Source: Peptostreptococcus russellii
GTDB taxonomy: Bacteria; Bacillota; Clostridia; Peptostreptococcales; Peptostreptococcaceae
NCBI RefSeq assembly: GCF_003012055.1
Contig: NZ_JYGE01000004.1
Span: 62,001-126,000 of the forward strand
Direction of reading: 5' to 3'
DNA: 64,000 nucleotides
In this document: positions 26,461-36,081 of the stretch, one piece after another
Position numbering within the stretch: the first letter of the stretch is position 1
How the letters are laid out: every line of letters starts with the position of its first letter
Program-made: the position numbers and the translations under genes
Notes under the pieces: model-generated
The model's database searches: none
Told to the model about the DNA's origin: nothing
The model's input: only the letters and a program-made list of their open reading frames with translations

Positions 26461-27774
26461 ATGTCAAATACTATTCACTTATTATTAAAGCAGAATATTG
26501 GCGCAAAGAATTCTCCAGTAGTCAAAGTTGGAGACGAAGTTAAGAGAGGACAGCTAGTAGCAGATTTCGAAGGTTTAGGAGCTTACCTACATGCCAGCGT
26601 AGATGGTAAGGTTATAGAAGTTACTGAAGATGAAATCGTTATACAGCCAAACGAAGTACAAGGTGAAGACTTTGTTAAGATTGAAAAGGGTGCAACTATA
26701 GCAGAAACAGTTAAGAATGCTGGTATCGTTGGTCTTGGTGGTGCTGGTTTCCCAGCTCATATCAAGTTAGGTACTGACCTTGGTGGAACTGGATACGTTC
26801 TATGTAATGCAGCTGAATGTGAACCAATACTAACTCACAATATGCAGCAGTTACTTGCAGAACCTGAAAAGCTACTAAGAGGTATGAAGCTTTGTATGGA
26901 AGCTTGTAATGCAGCTCACGGCGTATTTGCTATAAAGGAAATTCACGAAAAAGAAATATTAACAATGCAAGAAATAATAGATGACGAAAGAATCTCTGTA
27001 CATATACTACCAGATATGTACCCAATGGGAGAAGAAAGAGCTATAGTTAGAGAATGTTTAGGAATCGTTCTTGAAACTGATAAGCTTCCAGCAGAAGCTA
27101 ATGCTGTAGTAATAAACTCTGAAACAATGTGTGCAGTTGCTAATGCAGTTGATGATCTTAAGCCTCTAATTGAAAAGGACTTAACAGTAGCTGGATACTT
27201 AAATACTGCAAACTCTCTTGAAATATACAATAATGTTCCAATCGGAACAAGAGTTGGAGATTTAATAGAAAGAGCTGGCGGATTATTTAAGCACGGTGAA
27301 TACGGCGAAATAATCATGGGTGGACCTTTCACAGGAAAGTCTACTACTTTAGACTCTCCTATAACTAAAACTACAGGTGGTATCCTAGTAACTAAGCCAT
27401 ATCCAAAGGACGAAAGAAAGATGGGTCTATTGGTATGTGCTTGCGGTGGAAACGAAGACAGATTAAGAGAAATCGCTGATCATATGGGATCTACAGTAGT
27501 AGGTGTTGAAAGATGTAAGCAGGCAATCGAAGGTAAGGGTGGCGCATTAAAGTGTGAAAACCCAGGACATTGCCCAGGACAGGCTCAGAAGATGCTTTCT
27601 CTAAAGAAGGCTGGTGCTCAGACAGTTCTTATTTCAAACTGTACTGACTGTACAAATACAGTAATGGGTATTGCTCCAAAGATGAATATACCAGTATATC
27701 ATCAGACTGATACTCCACTAGATACTATGCACATCGAAAGAGTAAGATTCTTAAAGGATGGACAGAAGAAGTAA
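26461..27774 (+). CDS. prdC: PrdC, RnfC-like electron-transfer protein of proline reductase
   Basis: RnfC-related flavoprotein thought to pass electrons from NADH or the membrane Rnf complex to proline reductase. The N-terminal barrel-sandwich domain (VKVGDEVKRGQLVADFEGLG) is followed by the glycine-rich nucleotide-binding segment GIVGLGGAGFPAHIKLG, the RnfC motif CNAAECEPIL and an SLBB segment. The C-terminal third has several cysteines (CACGGNED, CENPGHCPG, NCTDCTN). No in-frame TGA is present, so this version is not a selenoprotein. 437 residues; ribosome site AAGGAGG. Codon use is strongly biased to AAG for lysine. Confidence 0.92.
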   Translation: MSNTIHLLLKQNIGAKNSPVVKVGDEVKRGQLVADFEGLGAYLHASVDGKVIEVTEDEIVIQPNEVQGEDFVKIEKGATIAETVKNAGIVGLGGAGFPAHIKLGTDLGGTGYVLCNAAECEPILTHNMQQLLAEPEKLLRGMKLCMEACNAAHGVFAIKEIHEKEILTMQEIIDDERISVHILPDMYPMGEERAIVRECLGIVLETDKLPAEANAVVINSETMCAVANAVDDLKPLIEKDLTVAGYLNTANSLEIYNNVPIGTRVGDLIERAGGLFKHGEYGEIIMGGPFTGKSTTLDSPITKTTGGILVTKPYPKDERKMGLLVCACGGNEDRLREIADHMGSTVVGVERCKQAIEGKGGALKCENPGHCPGQAQKMLSLKKAGAQTVLISNCTDCTNTVMGIAPKMNIPVYHQTDTPLDTMHIERVRFLKDGQKK

Positions 27775-27788
27775 ATTACTTTTTATAT

Positions 27789-27820
27789 AAAGAAGATAGC
27801 TTATTGCTATCTTCTTTTTT
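27789..27820 (+). terminator. Terminator after prdC
   Basis: AAAGAAGATAGC pairs with GCTATCTTCTTT around TTATT, followed by a T run. Classic intrinsic terminator. Confidence 0.9.
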
Positions 27821-27898
27821 TTATCAAAATTATCTTATACTTATATATAAAACTCTTTTTTATCTATACTAAAAAAAATTGAATCCTTTTAATAGCTT

Positions 27899-28013
27899 TT
27901 TATAAAATACCTATCTATACCTTTACTTTAAAACTTCTAAATACTTTTATTCTATATTTATAAAATACTTCTCTATATATTTACTTTAAATCTTTTATAT
28001 ACTTTTTTTACTA
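27899..28013. repeat. Degenerate tandem repeat of about 57 bp (two copies)
   Basis: The stretch TTTATAAAATAC...TTTACTTTAAA...ATACTTTT occurs twice with period 57-58 and several substitutions. It fills the gap between prdC and the flavoprotein gene, which otherwise holds nothing recognisable. Confidence 0.4.
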
Positions 28014-28202
28014 TCCATTTAAAAACTTTTTTTATCTATTTACTGTCTCTCTATAAATATGTTTTATTGCTTAAATTTTTCCCATTATTTTCCAATATAA
28101 GTATTAATCTTTATAATATTCTGTTATATTTAATATATATAAGACAAGTTCTATTAAAAGGAACTCATTTCTAAGAAGTATATTATTTTATGGAGGTATT
28201 AT

Positions 28203-28790
28203 ATGAAGGTTTATATTTTGATGGGAAGCCCAAGAAAAAATGGAAATACCGCTTCTCTACTGGATCCATTTGTAAGTGAGTTGGCAAGAGATAATGTTGA
28301 GATTGAAACAGTTTGGCTATATGATAAGGAAATAAATTCTTGTATTTCTTGTAGAGTCTGTCAAAAAGACTGGACAAAGTTTGGATGTTTTCATAGTGAT
28401 GATGTTGGAGAAATATTTGATGGCATACTAGATGCAGATTTAATTATTCTAGCAACACCTATTTATTCTTGGTATTGCACTTCTCCTATGAAGGCACTTT
28501 TAGATCGTTTAGTATATGGTATGAATAAATACTATGGAGAAGAAAAAGGTCCTGCACTTTGGGAGGGCAAAAAATTATCTATTATCACAACTTGTGGCTA
28601 CAGACCTGAAAAAGCTGCAGATCTCTTTGAAGAAGGTATGAAAAGATATTGCAAACATTCAAAGCTAGAATATTTAGGTATGCTTGCTGAAAGAAGTTTA
28701 GGCTATAATCATGACTTTATGAATACTGATAAAAAGAAAAATGCCGAAGAATTTGCAAAAAAAATCTATGAACTCTGCCAAAACGAGTAA
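28203..28790 (+). CDS. Iron-sulfur flavoprotein / NAD(P)H-dependent FMN reductase family
   Basis: Flavodoxin-fold protein of 195 residues. The FMN-phosphate loop is GSPRKNGNTASLL at residues 8-20, and a compact cysteine cluster CISCRVC, with a further cysteine nine residues on, sits near residue 47, as in Isf proteins that bind FMN and a 4Fe-4S cluster. The ATPIYSWYCTSPMKALLDR block is typical. It is monocistronic with a TGGAGGT ribosome site. Electron partner unknown. The distance to the fourth cysteine differs from archaeal Isf, so cluster binding is inferred. Confidence 0.8.
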   Translation: MKVYILMGSPRKNGNTASLLDPFVSELARDNVEIETVWLYDKEINSCISCRVCQKDWTKFGCFHSDDVGEIFDGILDADLIILATPIYSWYCTSPMKALLDRLVYGMNKYYGEEKGPALWEGKKLSIITTCGYRPEKAADLFEEGMKRYCKHSKLEYLGMLAERSLGYNHDFMNTDKKKNAEEFAKKIYELCQNE

Positions 28791-28883
28791 TTTTCTTTCC
28801 TAAGATTGATAAAATTAATTACAAGTATTTTTATATACAGCTATAAAAAGCATTTATTGCTAAATTTAATACATTATTGAAAC

Positions 28884-28921
28884 AAAAATAATGGCTGGAA
28901 AATATCCAACCATTATTTTTT
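28884..28921. terminator. Bidirectional terminator between the flavoprotein gene and selB
   Basis: AAAATAATGG and TGGA pair with TCCA and CCATTATTTT, with one mismatch and A/T tracts on both sides. It can end both convergent transcripts. Confidence 0.7.
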
Positions 28922-29016
28922 ATGTAATCTATTAATAAAAAATTACTATACATGAATAAAATCAGCTATATAGTCTAATATTTACTAAACACTTATCTTC
29001 AAAAACTATAAAAACT

Positions 29017-30906
29017 CTAATATAAGACTCTCTTATTTTCTACTCTCTTTGTAATTTTCTGCTTATCAAAACTTTCAAGTATTATCATACAAATTTTTCT
29101 ACTAGAATCCATCATATCTCTAAACTCAGCCAAGCTCATCTCTCCATTCTTCTTTATAAAGTCTATCATTTTTCCCTTAGCCTCTTCATAAAGTTTTGTT
29201 GAAATAATATATTCATCATCTAATAGCTGAACTTCTGTTCCAATCATAGAATCCAATACTTCTTTTTTAGCCTTATTTCCATCACATATATCATCTATTG
29301 TAGATATATCATTGTAACCCATAGAATCTAACTTACTTTCCAATTGTGACTTCATCTTCTTCTGTTCATCACTTAGTTTCACTTCAAATTCTTTCAAAGA
29401 AATAAGATTGTTTATAATTTTAATTCTATCATCTTCAACTACTAACGCTAAAAAAGCATCTATATCTTTCGCCTTAAATGATGAATCAACCTTTGTTCCA
29501 GCTTCCTGTTTTAACATTCCTATTTTAAGAGGATTTGACTTATGATACTTTTCAAGTATTCTCATAAGCTTTCCTTCTAAAAAGTCAAAGTAGTCTATAT
29601 GAATTATTCTATTATTTATTTCAACTATTTTGCCATCAGCTTTTAACTGAGATAATATTTCCTCAATCTTTTCTTTAGATAAACTTACATAACTCATCAT
29701 ATCAGATATTTTTGGATAAGTTGATGAATTGTTCTTTAGGAATACTTCTAGTATCGACTTTTCATCGCCTGATTCCTTAATTTTCAATTCCTCTATTACC
29801 TCTCCAATATGCTTATTTATACTGTGCTTTTCTTTAGAAACATCAATTATTACTCCACCACCAATAGTATCCATCGGTGAATATGTTCTGATTACAAAAG
29901 GATCCTGTTTTTTACAAACTATCTTTTCTTCTAATCTTAACTGAACAAAGCCTTCATCTCCAGCTTTCATCACTTCTTTTTCTAAAGGTACTGCCCTAGA
30001 TAAAATCTCTCTTGTTCCATGATAAAGCTTTAATCTATCCCAATTTTCTATTTTGCACCCTTCGTGCTTTAGAAGTTTTATCTTAACATCTATCATCATT
30101 GATTCAAGTAATGAGTCTGGAGCCGCTAGTATATCTCCTCTTTCTATATCATTTACTTTTATATTCGCTAGGTTTATAGCTGTTCTTTGACCTGCAAATG
30201 CCTCTTCTTCATTATTACCATGCACCTGTATATTTCTAACAATAGCCTTTTTACCCCTTGGATATATTTCAAGCTCATCATTAAGCTTTATCTGTCCTTC
30301 AATAATTGTCCCAGTAACAACTGTTCCAAATCCCTTTATTGAAAATACCCTGTCTATATTTAACCTAGCTGGCAAGTTATTATTTTTTTCTTCAACTTCT
30401 TCGCTCATTTCATCAATCTTTTGAATCAGCTCAGCTATACCTCTTTTAGACAAGGAATCTACTCTAAGTATATCTGATCCTTCAAGAAATGTACCTACAA
30501 GCCCCTCTCTAATATCATCTTCTGCCAATTCAATCATCTCATCATCTACCATATCACACTTAGTCATTACAACTAAGCCCTTTTTTATGTTTAGATAGGA
30601 TAATATATCTATATGTTCTATAGTTTGTGGCATCATGCCTTCATCTGCAGCTATAACTAGAAGTACCATATCTAATCCTGATGCTCCTGCTAGCATATTT
30701 TTTATAAACTTTTCATGTCCAGGAACGTCCACTATACCAACATTTTTCCCACTTGGAAGATTAAAATATGTAAAACCTAGATTAATAGAGATACCTCTTT
30801 TTATTTCTTCATCTAAGGTATCTGTCGCTCTACCTGTAAGGGCCTTTATTAAACTTGTTTTTCCATGGTCAATATGCCCTGCTGTACCCACTACTATATG
30901 CTTCAT
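29017..30906 (-). CDS. selB: Selenocysteine-specific elongation factor SelB
   Basis: GTPase that brings Sec-tRNA to UGA codons followed by a SECIS hairpin. The GTP-binding motifs are AGHIDHGKTSLIKAL (residues 9-23), DVPGHEKF and TKCD; EF-Tu-like domains follow, and the C-terminal half is made of winged-helix repeats that bind SECIS RNA. 629 residues, the usual SelB length. Its start codon overlaps the selA stop by one base (TAATG), implying coupled translation. Needed for PrdB and SelD in this window. Confidence 0.96.
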   Translation of the reverse strand: MKHIVVGTAGHIDHGKTSLIKALTGRATDTLDEEIKRGISINLGFTYFNLPSGKNVGIVDVPGHEKFIKNMLAGASGLDMVLLVIAADEGMMPQTIEHIDILSYLNIKKGLVVMTKCDMVDDEMIELAEDDIREGLVGTFLEGSDILRVDSLSKRGIAELIQKIDEMSEEVEEKNNNLPARLNIDRVFSIKGFGTVVTGTIIEGQIKLNDELEIYPRGKKAIVRNIQVHGNNEEEAFAGQRTAINLANIKVNDIERGDILAAPDSLLESMMIDVKIKLLKHEGCKIENWDRLKLYHGTREILSRAVPLEKEVMKAGDEGFVQLRLEEKIVCKKQDPFVIRTYSPMDTIGGGVIIDVSKEKHSINKHIGEVIEELKIKESGDEKSILEVFLKNNSSTYPKISDMMSYVSLSKEKIEEILSQLKADGKIVEINNRIIHIDYFDFLEGKLMRILEKYHKSNPLKIGMLKQEAGTKVDSSFKAKDIDAFLALVVEDDRIKIINNLISLKEFEVKLSDEQKKMKSQLESKLDSMGYNDISTIDDICDGNKAKKEVLDSMIGTEVQLLDDEYIISTKLYEEAKGKMIDFIKKNGEMSLAEFRDMMDSSRKICMIILESFDKQKITKRVENKRVLY

Positions 30907-32339
30907 TAATTATCCCCTCCTAAAGCCTTCACTGTTTCCAAAGCAATTTCTTCAAATTGATCTTCAAAAATTGTTCTGACATCTAGGATGTATTTATCAT
31001 CATAAACTCTTGCGATTATATGGGAATCACTAAGTCTTAATTTTTCTTCAAAATGACCTACACTCATTTTTTCTGGCTTAATAACAACTGCAACTGAATT
31101 CAGTTCTTCAGTAGGCATCGATCCACCACCGACTTGTCCCTTACAATCCTCAATTGATAAATCAACTGATATAGACTCCTCTGCTAGTGCATCTTTTATA
31201 GTTTTCAAAAGATTTTCAGCCTTCGCTCTTAGCTCATCATATGTGTATGTAAGCATTCTTAATGTTGGTATATTCTTTATTGCCTTTTGTTCATCAAGAT
31301 AAAATCTTAAAGTAGCTTCCAAGGCAGCTATAGTCATTTTATCAACCCTAAGAGCTCTGGTAAGTTGATTTTTTTTCATCTTTTCTATATATTTCTTTTT
31401 ACCTACAATAATACCTGCTTGTGGCCCACCTAACATTTTGTCTCCACTAAAGCTAACAACATCTACACCCTTATTTATAGAGTCAAATACTGTTGGTTCA
31501 TAAGACATTCCATACTTAGAAAGATCTACAAAAACACCACTTCCCAAATCCTCAACTACTGGTAAGTCGTACTTATCTCCCAATTCTCTCATTTCCTCAA
31601 GTCCTACTTCTTCAGAAAATCCTACTATTCTATAATTACTTGTATGAACCTTCATCAATACTTTTGTATTTTCTGTGATGGCATCTTCATAGTCATTGTA
31701 ATGTGTTTTATTTGTTGCACCCACTTCTACCAAATCAGCACCACTAAGAGACATAATACTTGGTATTCTAAATGCACCGCCTACTTCCACTAGCTCACCT
31801 CTTGAAACAATGGCCTCTCCACCTTTTGCAAGAGTGCTTAAAACAAGCAAAACTGCTGCTGCATTATTATTAACCACCAAAACATCTTCTGCCCCTGTTA
31901 TCCTTTTTATCATTGCTGTTAGATGATTATATCTAGATCCTCTATGTCCTTCATCTATATTGTACTCTAAGTTTGAATATCTCGAAGCTGCATTCCATAG
32001 CTCTTCTTTTATATTTTCACTCAGTAAAGATCTTCCTAAATTCGTATGAACTACTATACCAGTTGCATTAATAACCTTTTTTAAAGATAGCTCATATGAC
32101 TTCTGTGCCAAATTAATGCTTTCAATTATTATATCTTCTTCTTTTAGTTCAAATTTTTCTATTTCTTCTTCTTCAATAGAAACTATTAACTTTCTATATT
32201 TGTCTACAGTATTTCTTATTGAATCTAATACTATTGATCTAGGTAGCTTCGTACATAGCTCTATTATTCTATTGTCACTTAATACTTCATCAACCGATGG
32301 AAGAATTGCAAATAATTCTTTTTTACTTTTATCATTCAT
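30906..32339 (-). CDS. selA: L-seryl-tRNA(Sec) selenium transferase SelA
   Basis: PLP enzyme that converts Ser-tRNA(Sec) to Sec-tRNA(Sec) using selenophosphate. Conserved landmarks are [16 protein letters not shown] near residue 90, the [14 protein letters not shown] block, and the PLP lysine in [15 protein letters not shown]. 477 residues, standard. The start has an AAGG site eight bases upstream. Lies between selD and selB in one direction. Confidence 0.96.
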   Translation of the reverse strand: MNDKSKKELFAILPSVDEVLSDNRIIELCTKLPRSIVLDSIRNTVDKYRKLIVSIEEEEIEKFELKEEDIIIESINLAQKSYELSLKKVINATGIVVHTNLGRSLLSENIKEELWNAASRYSNLEYNIDEGHRGSRYNHLTAMIKRITGAEDVLVVNNNAAAVLLVLSTLAKGGEAIVSRGELVEVGGAFRIPSIMSLSGADLVEVGATNKTHYNDYEDAITENTKVLMKVHTSNYRIVGFSEEVGLEEMRELGDKYDLPVVEDLGSGVFVDLSKYGMSYEPTVFDSINKGVDVVSFSGDKMLGGPQAGIIVGKKKYIEKMKKNQLTRALRVDKMTIAALEATLRFYLDEQKAIKNIPTLRMLTYTYDELRAKAENLLKTIKDALAEESISVDLSIEDCKGQVGGGSMPTEELNSVAVVIKPEKMSVGHFEEKLRLSDSHIIARVYDDKYILDVRTIFEDQFEEIALETVKALGGDN

Positions 32340-32404
32340 ATTTTTTACCTTCCCAAACTTAAGATTTTAATCATCTAATACTTTATAATAAATTCTATAC
32401 AGAC

Positions 32405-32428
32405 GCACCCAGTAATTATACTAGGTGC
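32405..32428 (-). other. Stem-loop in the selD-selA gap
   Basis: GCACC and AGTA pair with TACT and GGTGC around a short loop, with a single mismatch. No T tract follows, so it is unlikely to be a strong terminator; it may tune selA-selB expression relative to selD. Confidence 0.4.
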
Positions 32429-32460
32429 ATCATATATATTATACTATAATATTTAATTAA

Positions 32461-33513
32461 TTAATTTATTTCTAAATATTTTTCTTGTTTTGGAATGACT
32501 TCTCCTATTACAGCAGCTGATATTGTACCGTTTGATAACATATCCTCCACAATTGCATCTGCGTATTCGCTTGGAAGTGATATCAATAAACCTCCAGATG
32601 TCTGTGGATCGTGGAATATATCTGAAAGAGCTTCTTCAACACCTTCAGATATATATGTATCATCTTGAACATATCCCATATTCTTATATGCACCTTCTGG
32701 TATTATTCCCATTCTAGCAAAATCTAGTGCATGATTCATAATTGGAACCTTTTTAGAATCAATTGATATTGTAACTTCAGATGCCTTGGCCATTTCAAGC
32801 GAATGACCCAAAAGTCCAAAACCAGTGACATCAGTTACAGAGTTTACTGGGAATTTTCCTAGGCTCTTTGCTGCATATTTATTTAGGTGAATCATTACCT
32901 CTATTACGTGATTTGATGTTTCCTCATCTACAAGACCTGCCTTCATAGCTGTGTTCATAATCCCTGCTCCAATTGGTTTAGTTAAAACCAATTTATCACC
33001 TACTTTTGCTGTAGAGTTTGCAAGCACTTTGTCAGGATGAACAATACCTGATACAGATAATCCATACTTTGGCTCTTGGTCATCTACTGTATGTCCACCT
33101 ACTAAAAGGCAACCACTTTCATTTACCTTATCTGCTCCACCTCTTAGGATTTCTCCCAAAACATTCATATCGTGACAAGATGGAAAACACACTATATTCA
33201 TTGCTACAGTTGGCTCTCCTCCCATAGCATAAACATCAGACAAAGCATTTGCCGCTGCAATTTGTCCAAATATATAAGGGTCATCTACCATTGGCGTAAA
33301 AAAGTCCAAAGTCTGTATTAATGCCAAGTCATCATTTAACTTATATACAGCCGCATCATCTGCTGTGTCAAGGCCTACCATAAGATTACTTACTTTATCA
33401 CTTGTATTTTGTGGTAATTTTGCAAGAACTGTAGCCAGCTCTTCTGGTCCAATTTTAGCCGCTCAGCCCCCTGCCTTTGTCATATCTGTCAATTTTTTAT
33501 ATTCTTTTGCCAT
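32461..33513 (-). CDS. selD: Selenophosphate synthase SelD, itself a selenoprotein (Sec17)
   Basis: Makes selenophosphate from selenide and ATP, the selenium donor for SelA. The frame from ATG 33513 (ribosome site AAGGAG) reads MAKEYKKLTDMTKAGG, then TGA at 33465-33463, then AAKIGPEEL; the family has Cys or Sec exactly here (GG[CU]AAK). TGA is therefore read as Sec17. Starting at a later ATG would drop the catalytic residue. Downstream, the ADTADDAAVY-like and GGHTVDD motifs and GFGLLGH complete a normal 350-residue protein. Confidence 0.95.
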
Positions 33514-33530
33514 TTTTTCTCCTTAAAAAA

Positions 33531-33577
33531 TAATAAGAGGATAGCATTCCAAAAAATCGGTGGCATATTCCTCTTAT
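33531..33577 (-). promoter_or_regulatory. Terminator-like hairpin immediately before the selD ribosome site
   Basis: TAAGAGGA at one end pairs with TCCTCTTA at the other, closing a 45-base element; in the minus direction it is followed by TTATTTTTT and then AAGGAG of selD. Its position makes it a candidate attenuator of selD rather than simply the end of the upstream gene. Confidence 0.5.
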
Positions 33578-33696
33578 ATTTAAAACTAATAATAAATCTT
33601 TTTATTTAACAAGAAATATCTATTATCTATATAAGCTCTTGCCATAAATAGAATATTAAATATTTAAAATTTCTAAAAGCAATAAATTGTTTGCTA

Positions 33697-34680
33697 TTAA
33701 AATTCATAACCAACTTTATTTTCTATTGCCTTATCATATATTGCTTTTCCAGTTACAAGGTCTTGAGTACTTATACCTACTGACTTAAATACAATTATTT
33801 CATCATCATTTTCTCTTGAAACAATATTACCATTAATCATATCCCCAAGATCTCCCGTAAACTTATCTTCTGAGATTTTTCCTTCTTTTAGAGGAGTTAT
33901 TATACAACCTGCTTCTGACAATACTGCATCCTTTGAGTCAAAGTATATTTTATCAGCTCTTATAAGAGTTTTTTCATCTATTTCATGCATAGTTGGCATA
34001 TAAGATCCTACACCACACACAAGAGCCCCCTTTTTCAACTTATCTCCATTGATAATAGCATTCTTAGAAGTTGTAACCAAAACTATAATATCTGAATCTG
34101 TTACTGCCTCATCAGCACTACTAGATGCAACTACCTCCACTTTTCCTGAGTATTTATCTTGCATTTTCTTTGCAAAAGCTTCTCTTTTTTCTTGAGTTCT
34201 AGAGAATACTTTTACTGTCTTCACTGTATCACAAGCTGCTATTATAGCATCAAACTGTGACTCAGCCTGTCCACCAGTTCCGATCAAGGCTGCTGTTTCT
34301 GATCCCTCACGAGCAAGCAAATCAATCGCTGCACCTGATGCTGCACCTGTTCTTACTTCAGTTATATAAGTACCATCTAGTACAGACGTTACTACTCCTG
34401 TCTTATCATCAACTAAAAGCACAGTTCCTGGTGTAACAGGCAAGTCGTACTTAGAGTTGTCAGGAAATACAGACACTATCTTCAAGCCTGCAACTCCAAT
34501 ATCAGCTGCATATCCTGGCATGAAAAGTATATTTCCATTTTCATTTCCTGATGCAAAGTTAGTTCTCAAAGGAGATAAACACTTTCCTTTACTAAATATT
34601 GAATAAGCTAACTTATCTGCCTCAATGGCATCTCTCATTGTAAAAATTCTTTTTATATCTTCTCTATTTAAAAGTAACAT
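33697..34680 (-). CDS. Ornithine cyclodeaminase / mu-crystallin family enzyme
   Basis: NAD(P)-binding enzyme family that includes ornithine cyclodeaminase (ornithine to proline plus ammonia), alanine dehydrogenase and ketimine reductases. Conserved parts: KIVSVFPDNSKYDLP, the substrate-binding TYITEVRTGAASGAA, and the Rossmann motif ALIGTGGQAESQFDA near residue 130. I start it at ATG 34680; GGAGG lies 11 bases upstream, and a TTG at 34698 is less likely. 327 residues. Lying next to selD and 12 kb from prdA, a role in feeding proline to the reductase is attractive but unproven. Confidence 0.83.
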   Translation of the reverse strand: MLLLNREDIKRIFTMRDAIEADKLAYSIFSKGKCLSPLRTNFASGNENGNILFMPGYAADIGVAGLKIVSVFPDNSKYDLPVTPGTVLLVDDKTGVVTSVLDGTYITEVRTGAASGAAIDLLAREGSETAALIGTGGQAESQFDAIIAACDTVKTVKVFSRTQEKREAFAKKMQDKYSGKVEVVASSSADEAVTDSDIIVLVTTSKNAIINGDKLKKGALVCGVGSYMPTMHEIDEKTLIRADKIYFDSKDAVLSEAGCIITPLKEGKISEDKFTGDLGDMINGNIVSRENDDEIIVFKSVGISTQDLVTGKAIYDKAIENKVGYEF

Positions 34681-34909
34681 TTTTCTTTCGTCCTCCAATA
34701 ATACTAATTAAAACCACAACTAGACACAATTTCATACTATAATATTATAGCATAAAATTATATTCAATTCTATAAATCCAAATAGTAATGATGATTTATT
34801 TCAACTATATTTATTTAAGCTATATAGATAAAAACTATAGCAATTTTTAAATATAATAATATAGCTATAATATAAGTTTTTAGTAATTTATAGATTCTAA
34901 TTATCAAAA

Positions 34910-35677
34910 TCATTTTACATCTATACTATCTTTCATACTCTCAAATTTTTTGTCTCCAATCCCTGATACATTCTTTATATCTTCTATACTTGAAAACTTA
35001 CCTTCCTTTTCTCTATAGTCAATAATCTTTTTAGCTGTAGATGGACCCACTCCAGAGATTGTCTCTAGCTGACTTTCATCTGCAGAATTTATATTTACCT
35101 TAGAGTCTTGTGAATTTGAAGCAGATGAGCTATTAGCCAAACTGCCAGCACTGTCAGATGAATTGTTAGATGAATTGTTAGATGCTTGCATATCCTTTTG
35201 AGAAGGATCATCCTCTTGTCCAATATAAGGTATAATATAGTGTTGAGAATCCTCTAACTTCATAGCTAGATTTATTCTATTTATATCTGCATCCTTAGTA
35301 GTTCCACCAAGCTTTTTTAGAGCATCATCAAGTCTCATATTGCTATCCAAGCTTATTACTCCTGGATTTGCAACAGCACCAGTTATATATACAGTGATTG
35401 TTTCCTTTTTTTCCTCATTGCTAGGTACTATATTATCTTTTCTTCCACCTTTTATGGCTTCATTCTTTCCCTCTTTATCTGATGAATAACTACTTGCAGA
35501 AGTTACAGGATCATCTATTTTTTCTCTTCTATCTAATATGACAATCGGTCCTGAAAAAATAATCTTGTACAATAAAAAAAGTAAAATTAAGCTTGTTATA
35601 ATCAATTTCTTTTTATCAAGCTCTGAAATTTTATTTTTGATAGATGCTAGCCTTTCTATATCTTTATTTTTACCCAT
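34910..35677 (-). CDS. comEA: ComEA-like DNA-binding competence protein
   Basis: Membrane-anchored DNA receptor of transformation systems. It has an N-terminal cytoplasmic stub, one membrane segment (KLIITSLILLFLLYKIIF), a low-complexity linker, an SLBB domain (TVYITGAVANPGVISL), a Ser/Asn-rich spacer, and C-terminal paired helix-hairpin-helix motifs (NINSADESQLETISGVG and EDIKNVSGIGDKKF) that bind DNA. Start ATG 35677 follows GGAGGG. 255 residues. comEC is not adjacent, so competence cannot be judged from this window. Confidence 0.9.
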   Translation of the reverse strand: MGKNKDIERLASIKNKISELDKKKLIITSLILLFLLYKIIFSGPIVILDRREKIDDPVTSASSYSSDKEGKNEAIKGGRKDNIVPSNEEKKETITVYITGAVANPGVISLDSNMRLDDALKKLGGTTKDADINRINLAMKLEDSQHYIIPYIGQEDDPSQKDMQASNNSSNNSSDSAGSLANSSSASNSQDSKVNINSADESQLETISGVGPSTAKKIIDYREKEGKFSSIEDIKNVSGIGDKKFESMKDSIDVK

Positions 35678-35997
35678 TTTGCCCTCCATATAAATATTAA
35701 TATATTTGTTTTTATTTGTTTATATATAGATTCAATTAACTGATATTCATATAAAATATACTTAATTTCATATATATTAAAACTTACTTTGTTTTAATTT
35801 TAAAGTATATTTTTCCTGATTATTGCTGCATAATATTTAGTCTTATAAAAAAATGCTTATACAGTTCTCTAATATATAAATAAATCTATTTATATATATA
35901 TAGTCATAAATTTAAAATTTCTACACCAAAAATAAGGAAATATGTGATATACTATTTTTGCGAACTATATTCAAATATAAACAGGCAAAGGAGGTCG

Positions 35998-36036
35998 ATG
36001 CGTAGTACAAATATGTCTTATAAAAGGTATATTTAA
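35998..36036 (+). CDS. Possible 12-residue leader peptide before the dacF-like gene
   Basis: A perfect AAAGGAGGT lies just ahead of ATG 35998, which opens MRSTNMSYKRYI and stops. Spacing is short (three to four bases). The dacF-like gene that starts 45 bases later has no ribosome site of its own, which makes coupling or a structured leader possible. The rest of 35690-36081 is AT-rich with no gene I can support. Confidence 0.25.
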   Translation: MRSTNMSYKRYI

Positions 36037-36081
36037 GCAATTTTATATTTTTTTATAAACAAGATTTGATGTATTAGTACA

